Notes: generated by a model not told the origin, from the sequence alone. DNA of 7,205 nt from Desulfobacteraceae bacterium (GCA_030671225.1 DAOVAE010000053.1:1-7205), one strand, 5' to 3'. Shown: positions 1 to 6,712, counted from the first letter of the stretch. Translations and numbers: made by a program.

Positions 1-1732
1 GCGTTTCTTTTCTTTTTTTGCCGACCCCGGGAATCGAATCAAGAGCAGAACGCATAAATCTCTTTCCACGACGCTTACGGTGAAAAGATATAGCAAAACG
101 ATGGGATTCATCCCTTACTCTTTCTAAAAAAAGAAGAAGATGCCCTCCCCTCCCCAGATTTACAGGATTAACCTGTCCTGATTTATAGATCTTATCCTTT
201 ATTTCCCCCTTGCTTTCATTTTTCTTTGCTATGCTGATAACTTGAAATTGTTTTTCAAGTTTCAGGGACTTTATTACCGATATCGCAGTATTGAGCTGTC
301 CCTTGCCACCGTCTACCATCATGATATCAGGATACGGCTTTGATTTTTCCCCTTTGCCATATCGCCTTTTCAAGACTTCAGCCATACAGGCATAATCGTC
401 TTGTACCGCAACTGTTTTGAGCCTGTATTTTCTATATAAAGATCTGTTCGGTTTGCCCGTTTCAAATACAACCATGCCTGCTACAGTCTCTGTCCCCGAA
501 CTAGTTGATATGTCAAAACATTCGATTCTCCGTGGCATTTTTTTCATCTTCAATCGTTTTTGGAGCCGAATAAGAATCTCTGTGTCGGTTGCTGCTAACG
601 CCCGGAACTCCTTGAGGCTGTTTTCCGCGTTCTTGGATGCCATTTTAACAAGACGGAGCTTTTCCCCCTTTTTCGGTCCCAGAATGCTCACCTTTTGCCC
701 TTTGATGCTGCTTAAAAGTTCTTCCAGCAAGCGTGCGTCTTCAAGTGGAGTGGGAACAAGAACCTCTTTTGGGACAAAGGGGGCTTTTTCATAATATTGC
801 CTGATAAATGCTCCGATCTTTTCCGCTTCTGTCGACATAGTCTCCGAAAAACTGAAATGTCGCGTCCCCAAAAGAAATCCGTTGCGAACAAAAAGAAGTG
901 TAACCACAGAAAATTCATATGACCCGGCAATGCCTAATACATCCCGATCTTTATAATCATTTGTAACAGCCACCTGCTTTTCGAGAGTCTGTTCAAGTGC
1001 AAACATCTTGTCCCTCAAAACCGCCGCCCTTTCATAGTCTTGCTCTTTGGCAGCCGATATCATCTCTTTTTTTATTTTTTGAATAAGGTCTGGGGTTCTC
1101 CCTTTCAAGAATAGTATAACCTCTTTGACGATTTCGTTATATTTGCCTTTGTCAACATCGAGGTGGCAGGGTGCTAGACATGCTCCCATCTGATGGTTAA
1201 GGCATGGCCTTGACCGGGTTTTAAAATCTTTTGTTTTACACTTGCGTAGCTTGAAAGTTTTATGGATTATATTAAGAGTTTTTTGAACAGCTGCAGAAGA
1301 TGCGAAGGGACCAAAATATAGATTTCCGTCTTTTTCTATTTTTCGAACAACCGTAAGTTTGGGATATGGGGCTTTTATGTTCAGACGTAAACAAGGATAC
1401 CGTTTGTCATCTTTTAAAATAACGTTATAGCGTGGCCTATAACGTTTAATAAGGTTCGATTCAAGCATCAGGGCTTCTTTTTCGGTGCCGGTTATGATGG
1501 TCTCAAAGTCTGATATTTTCTTGACAAGAATTCCTGTTTTTATGTCCAAGTGCAAAGGACCTGCCTGTGATTTTGTAAAGTATGAAACCATTCGCTTTCT
1601 CAGGTTCCGGGCTTTACCCACATAAATTATCATGCCTCCGGAGTCCTTCATAATATAGACACCAGGCTCGGAGGAAACCCTGGATAGTTTGTCAAGGATA
1701 CTTGATGCCGGTTGCTTGTTGTTGGATGGCAT
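1..1732 (-). CDS. uvrC: UvrABC excinuclease subunit C, 3' end cut by window edge
   Basis: UvrC makes both incisions around a DNA lesion after UvrB has been loaded. The frame is open without interruption from the ATG at 1732 to base 1, giving 577 codons of a family usually about 600 long, so only the C-terminal end is missing. Visible domains: N-terminal GIY-YIG nuclease (GVY at 24-26, YVG at 37-39, Arg42, probable catalytic Glu91); four cysteines C165, C177, C185, C189, whose spacing (11, 7, 3 residues between) matches the cysteines reported to hold a [4Fe-4S] cluster in E. coli UvrC; a UVR helical hairpin around 213-247 that binds UvrB; an RNase H-like nuclease with D407, D446, D474 and H544 in the E. 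coli D399/D438/D466/H538 pattern; and the start of the helix-hairpin-helix region (IPGVG at 567-571). An in-frame TGA lies 25 bp upstream with no alternative start between. There is no clear Shine-Dalgarno sequence. Lies downstream of uvrB across a repeat-filled gap. Confidence 0.97.
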   Translation of the reverse strand, partial: MPSNNKQPASSILDKLSRVSSEPGVYIMKDSGGMIIYVGKARNLRKRMVSYFTKSQAGPLHLDIKTGILVKKISDFETIITGTEKEALMLESNLIKRYRPRYNVILKDDKRYPCLRLNIKAPYPKLTVVRKIEKDGNLYFGPFASSAAVQKTLNIIHKTFKLRKCKTKDFKTRSRPCLNHQMGACLAPCHLDVDKGKYNEIVKEVILFLKGRTPDLIQKIKKEMISAAKEQDYERAAVLRDKMFALEQTLEKQVAVTNDYKDRDVLGIAGSYEFSVVTLLFVRNGFLLGTRHFSFSETMSTEAEKIGAFIRQYYEKAPFVPKEVLVPTPLEDARLLEELLSSIKGQKVSILGPKKGEKLRLVKMASKNAENSLKEFRALAATDTEILIRLQKRLKMKKMPRRIECFDISTSSGTETVAGMVVFETGKPNRSLYRKYRLKTVAVQDDYACMAEVLKRRYGKGEKSKPYPDIMMVDGGKGQLNTAISVIKSLKLEKQFQVISIAKKNESKGEIKDKIYKSGQVNPVNLGRGGHLLLFLERVRDESHRFAISFHRKRRGKRFMRSALDSIPGVGKKRKET

Positions 1733-1804
1733 TGGTTTCTTAGTTTTAAATTTTGTTCATTTTATGGCAAAAAAATAATTGGTAAACTTTCTCTATCTTG
1801 AACA

Positions 1805-2036
1805 ATTGAATATTTTCGATTGAATATTGAAAATTGAAGGAACTGTGACACTGAAAATTGAATATTGAAAAGTGAAAATTTAAGGAAATAATACAATGGC
1901 GGAGCGACACGCGGCGCAAGCGCCTGCTCTGCGCGATCGACATCAACAAATATTCAATATTCAATAGTCAATCCTCAATTCTTAATGGGCGAAGCGATTC
2001 AACAAATATTCAATCTTCAATAATCAATAGTCAATC
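1805..2036. repeat. Composite inverted/direct repeat element, MITE- or REP-like
   Basis: The left arm has three copies of ATTGAATATT (1805-1814, 1819-1828, 1857-1866). The right arm has three copies of the exact reverse complement AATATTCAAT (1949-1958, overlapping 1956-1965, and 2005-2014). Between them is a GC-rich core, about 1897-1940, containing the perfect short hairpin GGCGC-AA-GCGCC. The right arm is also directly repeated: TCAACAAATATTCAAT occurs at 1943 and again at 1999, a 56-bp period, each followed by TTCAATA and CAAT-type words. The overall layout, AT-rich arms in opposite orientation around a GC-rich centre, resembles a non-autonomous or REP-like dispersed element. No transposase and no clear target duplication are visible, so mobility is only an inference. 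Confidence 0.7.
1914..1925. repeat. GC-rich hairpin at the core of the uvrB-uvrC repeat
   Basis: GGCGC and GCGCC flank two bases, or equivalently a 4-bp stem with a CAAG loop. Outer GAGC (1902-1905) and GCTC (1925-1928) can extend the pairing. Its GC content contrasts sharply with the AT-rich arms on both sides. It lacks the T-tract expected of an intrinsic terminator. Confidence 0.5.
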
Positions 2037-2060
2037 AGGTTCCGGCTTGTCCGGGTTAGG

Positions 2061-4055
2061 TTACAGTTCAAACACAATCATCTTTTTTAACGCTTTAATC
2101 TGATCTCGCAGTTCCGAAGCCCTTTCAAATGCAAGCTCTTTTGCCGCCTGTTCCATTTGCACTTCCAAATCTTTAATGATGTCATCTAAATCTTCTAAAG
2201 AATCATATTGAGCAACGGCTTCCGACACCCTGTCCACCGGTTCATCATTAAGTTCATACATCGCAGCAAATACCGAAGTGATATCTTTTTCTATGCTTTC
2301 CGGTGTAATTCCATACTTTTTATTGTAAAGTTTTTGAATTTTCCTTCGCCGGTCTGTTTCATCGATGGCCTTCTTCATTGACCTTGTCACAAAGTCGGCA
2401 TACATGATGACCTGGCCACGGATATTTCTGGAAGCACGGCCGCTGCTCTGGATAAGTGATCTTGTTGATCGCAGGAAACCCTCCTTATCTGCATCAAGTA
2501 TGGCTACAAGTGAGACCTCTGGAATGTCGAGCCCTTCACGAAGAAGATTAATACCGATAAGAACATCAAATTTGCCTTTTCTGAGATCGTGAATAATATC
2601 CATCCTTTCCAAAGTGCCTATGTCAGCATGAAGATACCGTACCCTTACCCCCAAATCAGAATAATATTCTGTAAGATCTTCAGCCATACGTTTTGTAAGT
2701 GTGGTTACCAGAACCCTTTCATCCCTTTCCCGACGTATCAGAATTTCCTCAAAAAGATCGTCAACCTGGTTTTCAGCTCTCCTGACATCTATTTTAGGGT
2801 CAATAAGGCCGGTCGGTCTTACGATCTGTTCCACAAGTTCATTGTTTGCCATTTCAATTTCGTAGTCAGCAGGAGTTGCCGATACATAAACCAATTGTGA
2901 TATTTTCGACTCAAACTCATCAAACGCCAACGGCCGGTTATCCAGAGCAGACGGCAATCTGAATCCATATTCAACAAGCGTTCTCTTACGGGATCTATCC
3001 CCTTTGTACATGGCTCGAAGCTGAGGTACGGCAATATGGCTTTCGTCGATGAATACTAAAAAATCGTCCGGGAAATAATCCAAAAGGGTTGGTGGCGGTA
3101 CACCTGGCGACCTTTGTGTTAAGTGGCGTGAATAGTTCTCGATACCATTGCAGTATCCAAGCTCCTGCATCATTTCAAGATCAAAATCAGTCCGTTCTTC
3201 GATACGCTGTGCTTCAATCAGCTTTTTTTCAGCTCTGAAATAATCGATCCTTTGCTTTAATTCGGTAATGATGGTCTCTGTGGCTCTTTGCAGAATACTT
3301 TTTGCAGTCACATAATGGCTTGCAGGATATATAGTGGTACGTTTCAAGCGTTTTTTCACAATGCCTCTTAGAGGGTCAATCTCTGCAATACTTTCTATTT
3401 CATCCCCGAAAAAATCGATACGGAACGCCCTGTCTTCTTCATAGGACGGAAAGATCTCAACCCTGTCGCCCCTTACCCGGAAGACTCCTCTGTGAAAATC
3501 GATATCATTCCGCTCGTAATGAATGGCAACCAGATCTGAAATGAGCCTGTCACGAACCAGCTCCATATCTTTTTCAATGTCAACACGCATATCCAGATAA
3601 TCTTCAGGAGCGCCGAGCCCGAATATGCACGATACACTGGCCACAACAATCACATCCCTGCGGGACAATACCGACCGCGTTGAAGAATGGCGAAGCTTGT
3701 CGATCATCTCGTTGATGGAGGAGTCTTTCTGGATATAAGTATCGCTTGAAGGAATATATGCTTCAGGCTGGTAGTAATCATAATAGCTGACAAAATATTC
3801 AACAGCATTTTCGGGAAAAAGCATCCTAAACTCATTGTAGAGCTGGGCGGCAAGGGTTTTGTTCGGTGCGATAACCAGGGATGGTTTACAAACCTCTGCA
3901 ATTACGTGTGCCATGGTAAATGTTTTGCCGGACCCTGTGACCCCCAAAAGAACATGGTGCTTTTTGCCGGCCAAAATCCTTTTACACAAGGCTTCGATTG
4001 CATTCGACTGGTCACCTTTTGGTGTGAAATCTGAGACTATCTTAAAGGAAGGCAT
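2061..4055 (-). CDS. uvrB: UvrABC excinuclease subunit B (DNA damage verification helicase)
   Basis: UvrB is delivered to damage by UvrA, verifies the lesion with a limited ATP-driven strand opening, and recruits UvrC. The 664-aa length is normal (E. coli 673). Visible features: Walker A GVTGSGKT at 38-45; the tyrosine-rich beta-hairpin [12 protein letters not shown] at 91-102 that inserts between DNA strands; Walker B/DESH box at 337-340; helicase motif VI GRASRN at 539-544, keeping both arginines (R540, R543) where most UvrBs read GRAARN; and a C-terminal UVR coiled-coil hairpin over roughly the last 40 residues, partner of the UVR hairpin in UvrC. The start is set by the family-typical N-terminus ([10 protein letters not shown]); no other start codon lies between it and the upstream in-frame stop at 4110-4112. 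No Shine-Dalgarno sequence is evident. It follows cysS by 121 bp and precedes uvrC by 328 bp, all on the minus strand. Confidence 0.98.
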   Translation of the reverse strand: MPSFKIVSDFTPKGDQSNAIEALCKRILAGKKHHVLLGVTGSGKTFTMAHVIAEVCKPSLVIAPNKTLAAQLYNEFRMLFPENAVEYFVSYYDYYQPEAYIPSSDTYIQKDSSINEMIDKLRHSSTRSVLSRRDVIVVASVSCIFGLGAPEDYLDMRVDIEKDMELVRDRLISDLVAIHYERNDIDFHRGVFRVRGDRVEIFPSYEEDRAFRIDFFGDEIESIAEIDPLRGIVKKRLKRTTIYPASHYVTAKSILQRATETIITELKQRIDYFRAEKKLIEAQRIEERTDFDLEMMQELGYCNGIENYSRHLTQRSPGVPPPTLLDYFPDDFLVFIDESHIAVPQLRAMYKGDRSRKRTLVEYGFRLPSALDNRPLAFDEFESKISQLVYVSATPADYEIEMANNELVEQIVRPTGLIDPKIDVRRAENQVDDLFEEILIRRERDERVLVTTLTKRMAEDLTEYYSDLGVRVRYLHADIGTLERMDIIHDLRKGKFDVLIGINLLREGLDIPEVSLVAILDADKEGFLRSTRSLIQSSGRASRNIRGQVIMYADFVTRSMKKAIDETDRRRKIQKLYNKKYGITPESIEKDITSVFAAMYELNDEPVDRVSEAVAQYDSLEDLDDIIKDLEVQMEQAAKELAFERASELRDQIKALKKMIVFEL

Positions 4056-4065
4056 AAGGTTAGGT

Positions 4066-4099
4066 ATAATATGTAGTTGATATATATGCCATGTTGTAA
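4066..4099 (-). promoter_or_regulatory. Possible uvrB promoter (weak)
   Basis: On the minus strand a good -10-like hexamer, TATTAT (4066-4071), lies 10 bp upstream of the uvrB ATG. The nearest -35-like word is TTACAA (4094-4099), but the 22-bp spacing is too long for a standard sigma70 promoter. If real, the transcript would start only a few bases before the ATG, which would fit the missing Shine-Dalgarno sequence. The surrounding DNA is AT-rich, so such words arise easily by chance. Confidence 0.22.
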
Positions 4100-4121
4100 C
4101 ACTATAATTTTATGCACCCCG

Positions 4122-4144
4122 GTGAAATAAACTTCGCATTTCAC
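4122..4144. repeat. GTGAAAT/ATTTCAC hairpin between cysS and uvrB
   Basis: A perfect 7-bp inverted repeat (4122-4128 and 4138-4144) encloses a 9-base loop, AAACTTCGC. As RNA from the minus strand the stem can lengthen by three more pairs, including one G-U, after one mismatch, into the flanking CCGGGG/CTC-type bases. It sits between the cysS stop and the uvrB start. No T-tract follows on either strand, so it is not a standard intrinsic terminator. It may be a dispersed palindromic repeat, an operator, or an RNA processing or stability hairpin. Confidence 0.5.
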
Positions 4145-4176
4145 AGAGTAAATTTTAGCTCACTTTAGGCATTTTT

Positions 4177-5610
4177 TTATTTATTGATCTTCCAGATCGT
4201 CCCTTCAGGCCGATCTTCTAAAATTATGTTCATGTCATCAAGCTGTTTTCTGATCTTATCCGCCTCTTTCCAGTCCTTTGCTTTTCTGGCCGCATCTCGT
4301 TTTTTAACAATTTTATCAATAATATCCGGATCAATAGATTTTTGCTCAAGAACCCGAGCCTGTTTTTTTTCGAAATAAACTTTGGGTTGTTCCGTAAGTA
4401 TCCCCAATACGCTGCCTATTCTCAGAATATCGGAACGATCGGATTGTATGCTTTTTTTTATCTCTCCGGATATTATATCCTGATCCAGAAAACGATTTAT
4501 ACTTCGAACAGTTTCAAAAATGACACCGATGCCACGGGCGGAATTGAAATCATCATCCATTGCTTCACAAAACCGCCGCCAGCAATCTCCGGATTCGATT
4601 TCTTTATCTTGTATGGGGCCGATCTTTTTTTCAGCCCGCTCAACAAGTGCATAAATTTTATCAAGACCGCTGAAGGCTTCATTCATAGCTTTTTCTGTGA
4701 AGTCTATGGGACTTCTGTAATGATTTGACAGAAGGAAAAGACGGACAGCTTCAGGATGATAAGTCTTGAGCACATCCTTAATCATCAGGAAATTTCCCAG
4801 CGACTTTGACATCTTTTCCTGATTTATATTTACAAAGCCGTTATGAATCCAGTATTTTACAAACGGTTTTCCTGAAATGCTCTCTGATTGGGCAATCTCG
4901 TTTTCATGATGCGGAAAACACAGGTCCTTGCCTCCGCCGTGTATATCAAAGGTTTCGCCAAGATATTCACTGCTCATGGCCGAACATTCGATATGCCAGC
5001 CTGGTCTTCCCTTGCCCCATGGGCTTGCCCAGGCAGGCTCTCCGGGTTTGGCGGATTTCCACAAAACAAAATCAAAAGGGTTGCGCTTCCTTTCGTCAAT
5101 ATCGACTCTTGCACCGGCCTCCATATCTTCAAGCCTGCGACCGGAAAGCTTTCCATATTTTTTGAATTTTTCAACAGAATAATAGACATCACCATTTATC
5201 CGGTATGCAAAACCTTTTTGTATCAGCTTTTCAACAAACTGTATGATCTGGTTGATGTGCTCAGTGGCTTTTGGTTCGATTGTTGCCCTTTCAACGTTCA
5301 GGGCATCCATGTCTTCATAGAATTCCTTTATGTATTTTTCAGCAACCGTCTTGGAATCGATACCGAGTTGGTTGGCCTTAATAATGATTTTATCATCCAC
5401 GTCGGTAAAATTTCTGACATGGGTCACATCAAATCCTTTTGCTTTAAGATAGCGTGCGATAACATCAAACACCACCACTGACCTTGCGTGCCCGATATGA
5501 CAGGAGTCATATACCGTAGGACCGCAAACATACATACGGACCTTGCCTGGTTCTAAAGGTTCAAATGGTTCCTTTTTTCCGCCCAATGTATTAAAAACGC
5601 GAAGCGACAT
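4177..5610 (-). CDS. cysS: Cysteinyl-tRNA synthetase
   Basis: Class I aminoacyl-tRNA synthetase that attaches cysteine to tRNA-Cys in the cytoplasm. The product is 477 aa (E. coli 461). The class I signatures are present: HIGH at 38-41, inside CGPTVYDSCHIGHARS, and KMSKS at 266-270. The active-site zinc ligands that give cysteine specificity are all present: C29, C209, H234 and E238, matching E. coli C28/C209/H234/E238. The middle carries the DIHGGGKDLCFPHHENE segment typical of CysS, and the charged C-terminal helical region binds the tRNA anticodon. The start is supported by the family N-terminus (MSLRVFNTLGGKKEPFEP) and a purine-rich AGGGAAAGG just upstream. It lies 23 bp after ispF in the same orientation, so the two are probably one transcript. 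Confidence 0.98.
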   Translation of the reverse strand: MSLRVFNTLGGKKEPFEPLEPGKVRMYVCGPTVYDSCHIGHARSVVVFDVIARYLKAKGFDVTHVRNFTDVDDKIIIKANQLGIDSKTVAEKYIKEFYEDMDALNVERATIEPKATEHINQIIQFVEKLIQKGFAYRINGDVYYSVEKFKKYGKLSGRRLEDMEAGARVDIDERKRNPFDFVLWKSAKPGEPAWASPWGKGRPGWHIECSAMSSEYLGETFDIHGGGKDLCFPHHENEIAQSESISGKPFVKYWIHNGFVNINQEKMSKSLGNFLMIKDVLKTYHPEAVRLFLLSNHYRSPIDFTEKAMNEAFSGLDKIYALVERAEKKIGPIQDKEIESGDCWRRFCEAMDDDFNSARGIGVIFETVRSINRFLDQDIISGEIKKSIQSDRSDILRIGSVLGILTEQPKVYFEKKQARVLEQKSIDPDIIDKIVKKRDAARKAKDWKEADKIRKQLDDMNIILEDRPEGTIWKINK

Positions 5611-5633
5611 AATCCTTTCCCTGGTTTATAAGA

Positions 5634-6131
5634 TTAATCTGGGTACTTATTTTCTAAATTCCGTGACTGAATAAGAACAACGCACATGGCTCCGATCCCC
5701 TCCCCTTTTCCGATCATTCCGAGGCCTTCGAGCGTTGTTGCTTTAACATTAACACACTCAGGCTCGATTTCAATTGTTCGGGCAATGTTTTTTTGCATTG
5801 CTTCTCTGTATGGGGAAATTTTTGGAGCATCTGCAAAAATCGTTGAATCTAAATTAATGATTTTATAGTTCTTGCTACTGACCAGTTCATAAGTTTTAAC
5901 AAGAATCTTTATGCTGGAAATGTCTTTATACTCCGGGTCTGTATCCGGAAAATGCAAACCTATATCACCCAGACCGGCAGCTCCTAACAGTGCGTCACAC
6001 ACTGCATGAATAAGAACATCGGCGTCTGAATGCCCGAACAGTCCCTTTTCAAAAGGAATGTCAACCCCGCCCAAGACAAGCTTCCGCCCGGTAACCAGTT
6101 GATGAACATCATATCCTATACCAATGCGCAT
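5634..6131 (-). CDS. ispF: 2-C-methyl-D-erythritol 2,4-cyclodiphosphate synthase
   Basis: IspF cyclises CDP-methylerythritol 2-phosphate to MEcPP with release of CMP, the fifth step of the non-mevalonate (MEP) isoprenoid pathway; the enzyme is a cytoplasmic trimer. The 165-aa product is close to the usual ~160. The metal ligands D8, H10 and H42 are at the same positions as in E. coli. The GHSDADVLIHAVCDALLGA signature (33-51) and the T132-T133-x-E135 cytidine-site motif within ATTLEGLGMIGKGEGI are intact. The start is supported by GGAG eight bases upstream and the canonical MRIGIGYDVH beginning. It is the first gene of the probable ispF-cysS unit. ispD, often fused or adjacent to ispF, is not beside it here. 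Confidence 0.97.
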   Translation of the reverse strand: MRIGIGYDVHQLVTGRKLVLGGVDIPFEKGLFGHSDADVLIHAVCDALLGAAGLGDIGLHFPDTDPEYKDISSIKILVKTYELVSSKNYKIINLDSTIFADAPKISPYREAMQKNIARTIEIEPECVNVKATTLEGLGMIGKGEGIGAMCVVLIQSRNLENKYPD

Positions 6132-6166
6132 TCTAATCTCCGTTGTTTATTCGCTTTCGCCAGAAT

Positions 6167-6234
6167 ACCTTGCAGCGCGCCGTCGCCGGCCTACTCCGCC
6201 GTAGTGGCAACGAAGGCCGGGAAACGGCCAAGGT
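6167..6234. repeat. Long nested hairpin in the putative ispF leader
   Basis: Three nested perfect pairings stack into one stem: ACCTTG (6167-6172) with CAAGGT (6229-6234), GCCGT (6179-6183) with ACGGC (6224-6228), and CCGGCCT (6186-6192) with AGGCCGG (6214-6220). That gives 18 base pairs, with a 6-base bulge on one side and a 2x3 internal loop, closing a 21-base loop. It is much more GC-rich than its surroundings and ends 36 bp before the ispF ATG. It could be a structured 5' leader acting in cis on ispF-cysS expression or a dispersed palindromic element; the single copy here cannot separate these. No riboswitch class is recognised, and there is no T-tract. Confidence 0.65.
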
Positions 6235-6268
6235 GCGTTGGCGACTTGATGTGGAGAGCTTTATTTTA

Positions 6269-6298
6269 ATTCTACTCTATTGTGTGGTAATATTTCAA
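6269..6298 (-). promoter_or_regulatory. Candidate sigma70 promoter of ispF-cysS
   Basis: On the minus strand, -35 TTGAAA (6293-6298) and -10 TAGAAT (6269-6274) each match the consensus at five of six positions, separated by 18 bp. Transcription would begin near 6262, leaving a leader of about 130 nt before ispF that includes the whole nested hairpin. This is the best promoter-like match seen for the minus-strand genes. Confidence 0.5.
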
Positions 6299-6320
6299 GG
6301 AATAAATCCTGTATAAATTC

Positions 6321-6349
6321 TTGACGCAATACCGGCCGATAGCTATATC
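6321..6349 (+). promoter_or_regulatory. Candidate sigma70 promoter of the small coiled-coil gene
   Basis: TTGACG (6321-6326) and TATATC (6344-6349) are separated by an ideal 17 bp. The expected start, near 6356, coincides with the first base of the 15-bp inverted repeat, so the transcript would begin with a stable hairpin and carry a leader of about 155 nt. It is divergent from the ispF promoter candidate 22 bp away. Confidence 0.45.
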
Positions 6350-6356
6350 AGAAGTG

Positions 6357-6446
6357 GGGACCTTTGAAAAATGCTTCCGCCGGAGAGCCTGATCCACCAG
6401 AGTTCTTTGGCGGAGACAAAAAGGAGGGGAGTTTTTCAAAGGTCCC
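6357..6446. repeat. Perfect 15-bp inverted repeat (GGGACCTTTGAAAAA arms)
   Basis: GGGACCTTTGAAAAA (6357-6371) and its exact complement TTTTTCAAAGGTCCC (6432-6446) enclose 60 bases. A second perfect pairing, TCCGCC (6376-6381) with GGCGGA (6409-6414), nests inside. The whole looks like a 90-bp palindromic element. It could be a miniature element or REP-type repeat, a paired operator, or a 5' mRNA hairpin of the downstream gene. A third copy of the arm lies at 6728 (separate entry). No target-site duplication is evident. Confidence 0.75.
6415..6446 (+). repeat. Left copy of inverted repeat bracketing the small gene
   Basis: The right arm of the 90-bp palindrome plus its inner flank. Its reverse complement aligns with 6728-6756 over about 30 bases: GACCTTTGAAAAAC is shared exactly, then C-rich and T-rich runs differing by one substitution and small indels. 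The similarity therefore reaches well beyond the 15-bp core, suggesting a common origin of the two copies. Confidence 0.6.
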
Positions 6447-6511
6447 GAGTTAGTAGCACCTTAATTAATTTCTTACTCAATTTTTTCTATAAGGGATTGA
6501 AGGATAATATC

Positions 6512-6712
6512 ATGTCTATCCGAATGGTTGCGCAAGAACTTTATCGACTTTTGCAAGAGGTCGAAAAAATCGAAAAACAGTTCAAGAGTGCGCCTCCGGA
6601 GGAACATGAAGAAATCAAGGATAGACTTAGAAAAATAAAAGCTGAACGCAATCGAATACGTGCAGCCCTTGAGGGCAGAATAGACCGTCAATCAAAACAT
6701 CACATAAGGTGA
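6512..6712 (+). CDS. Small helical (coiled-coil-like) protein of unknown function, 66 aa
   Basis: The function is not recognised. The start at 6512 is chosen because AAGGA lies 7 bases upstream; the longer in-frame start at 6371 falls in a palindrome without a ribosome binding site and would add a low-quality hydrophobic/basic leader. The protein is highly charged, has no cysteine, signal peptide or membrane segment, and reads as two amphipathic helices (about 3-25 and 30-55) split by SAPPEE, with a basic tail rich in Arg, Lys and His. Such a helical hairpin could dimerise or bind a partner or nucleic acid, but this is inference. It is the only plus-strand gene here, is convergent with the DnaE-like gene (12 bp between stop codons), and is bracketed by inverted repeats. 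Being real rests on the ribosome site, promoter candidate and protein-like composition. Confidence 0.72.
   Translation: MSIRMVAQELYRLLQEVEKIEKQFKSAPPEEHEEIKDRLRKIKAERNRIRAALEGRIDRQSKHHIR

Larger units (their letters stand above)
1733..2060. other. uvrB-uvrC intergenic region, no gene
   Basis: This 328-bp gap has no credible gene. The one longer open frame (minus strand, 1746-1964) reads through repeat sequence and has the low-complexity Phe/Asn/Ile/Ser composition that such repeats produce. About 1733-1800 is plain AT-rich sequence just upstream of uvrC. About 1801-2036 is the repeat element listed separately. The last part, 2037-2060, holds two CCGG tetramers five bases apart (a possible weak hairpin) immediately before the uvrB stop codon. 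No poly-U-type terminator was seen. Confidence 0.75.
6132..6511. other. Divergent intergenic region between ispF and the small gene
   Basis: This 380-bp gap contains no gene I can support. From left to right it holds the ispF ribosome binding site and leader with a long nested hairpin (6167-6234), a minus-strand promoter candidate for ispF, a plus-strand promoter candidate, the 15-bp inverted-repeat hairpin (6357-6446), and the ribosome binding site of the small plus-strand gene. An ATG at 6371 is in frame with that gene, but it lies inside the inverted repeat and lacks a ribosome binding site. Confidence 0.7.

Noticed and set aside
417..794. Plus-strand 125-codon open frame
   Set aside because: It is antisense to the RNase H-like region of uvrC, without a ribosome site or recognisable domain.
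1..1732. uvrC as a frameshifted or decayed gene
   Set aside because: Codon-by-codon reading shows no stop from 1732 to the window edge and all active-site residues present; it is simply cut by the window boundary.
1743..1770. Possible minus-strand uvrC promoter, TTGCCA-16-TAAAAC
   Set aside because: Too weak in a very AT-rich stretch; the -10 matches four of six positions and the start would fall only about 4 bp before the ATG.
1746..1964. Minus-strand 72-codon open frame between uvrB and uvrC
   Set aside because: It reads through the AT-rich repeat arms, giving low-complexity sequence, and has no ribosome binding site; it is a by-product of the repeat.
1805..2036. CRISPR array
   Set aside because: The repeated words are short, change orientation across the element and lack uniform spacers; no cas gene is present.
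4056..4176. LexA/SOS box upstream of uvrB
   Set aside because: Neither a CTG-N10-CAG nor a GAAC-N4-GTTC type site is present in the gap; damage control, if any, is not visible here.
4888..5481. Plus-strand 197-codon open frame
   Set aside because: It lies wholly antisense to cysS, which has all catalytic motifs; the frame is a shadow.
6371..6511. N-terminal extension of the small plus-strand gene from the ATG at 6371
   Set aside because: The start codon lies in the arm of the 15-bp inverted repeat with no ribosome binding site, and the encoded extension is not protein-like, whereas AAGGA precedes the ATG at 6512.
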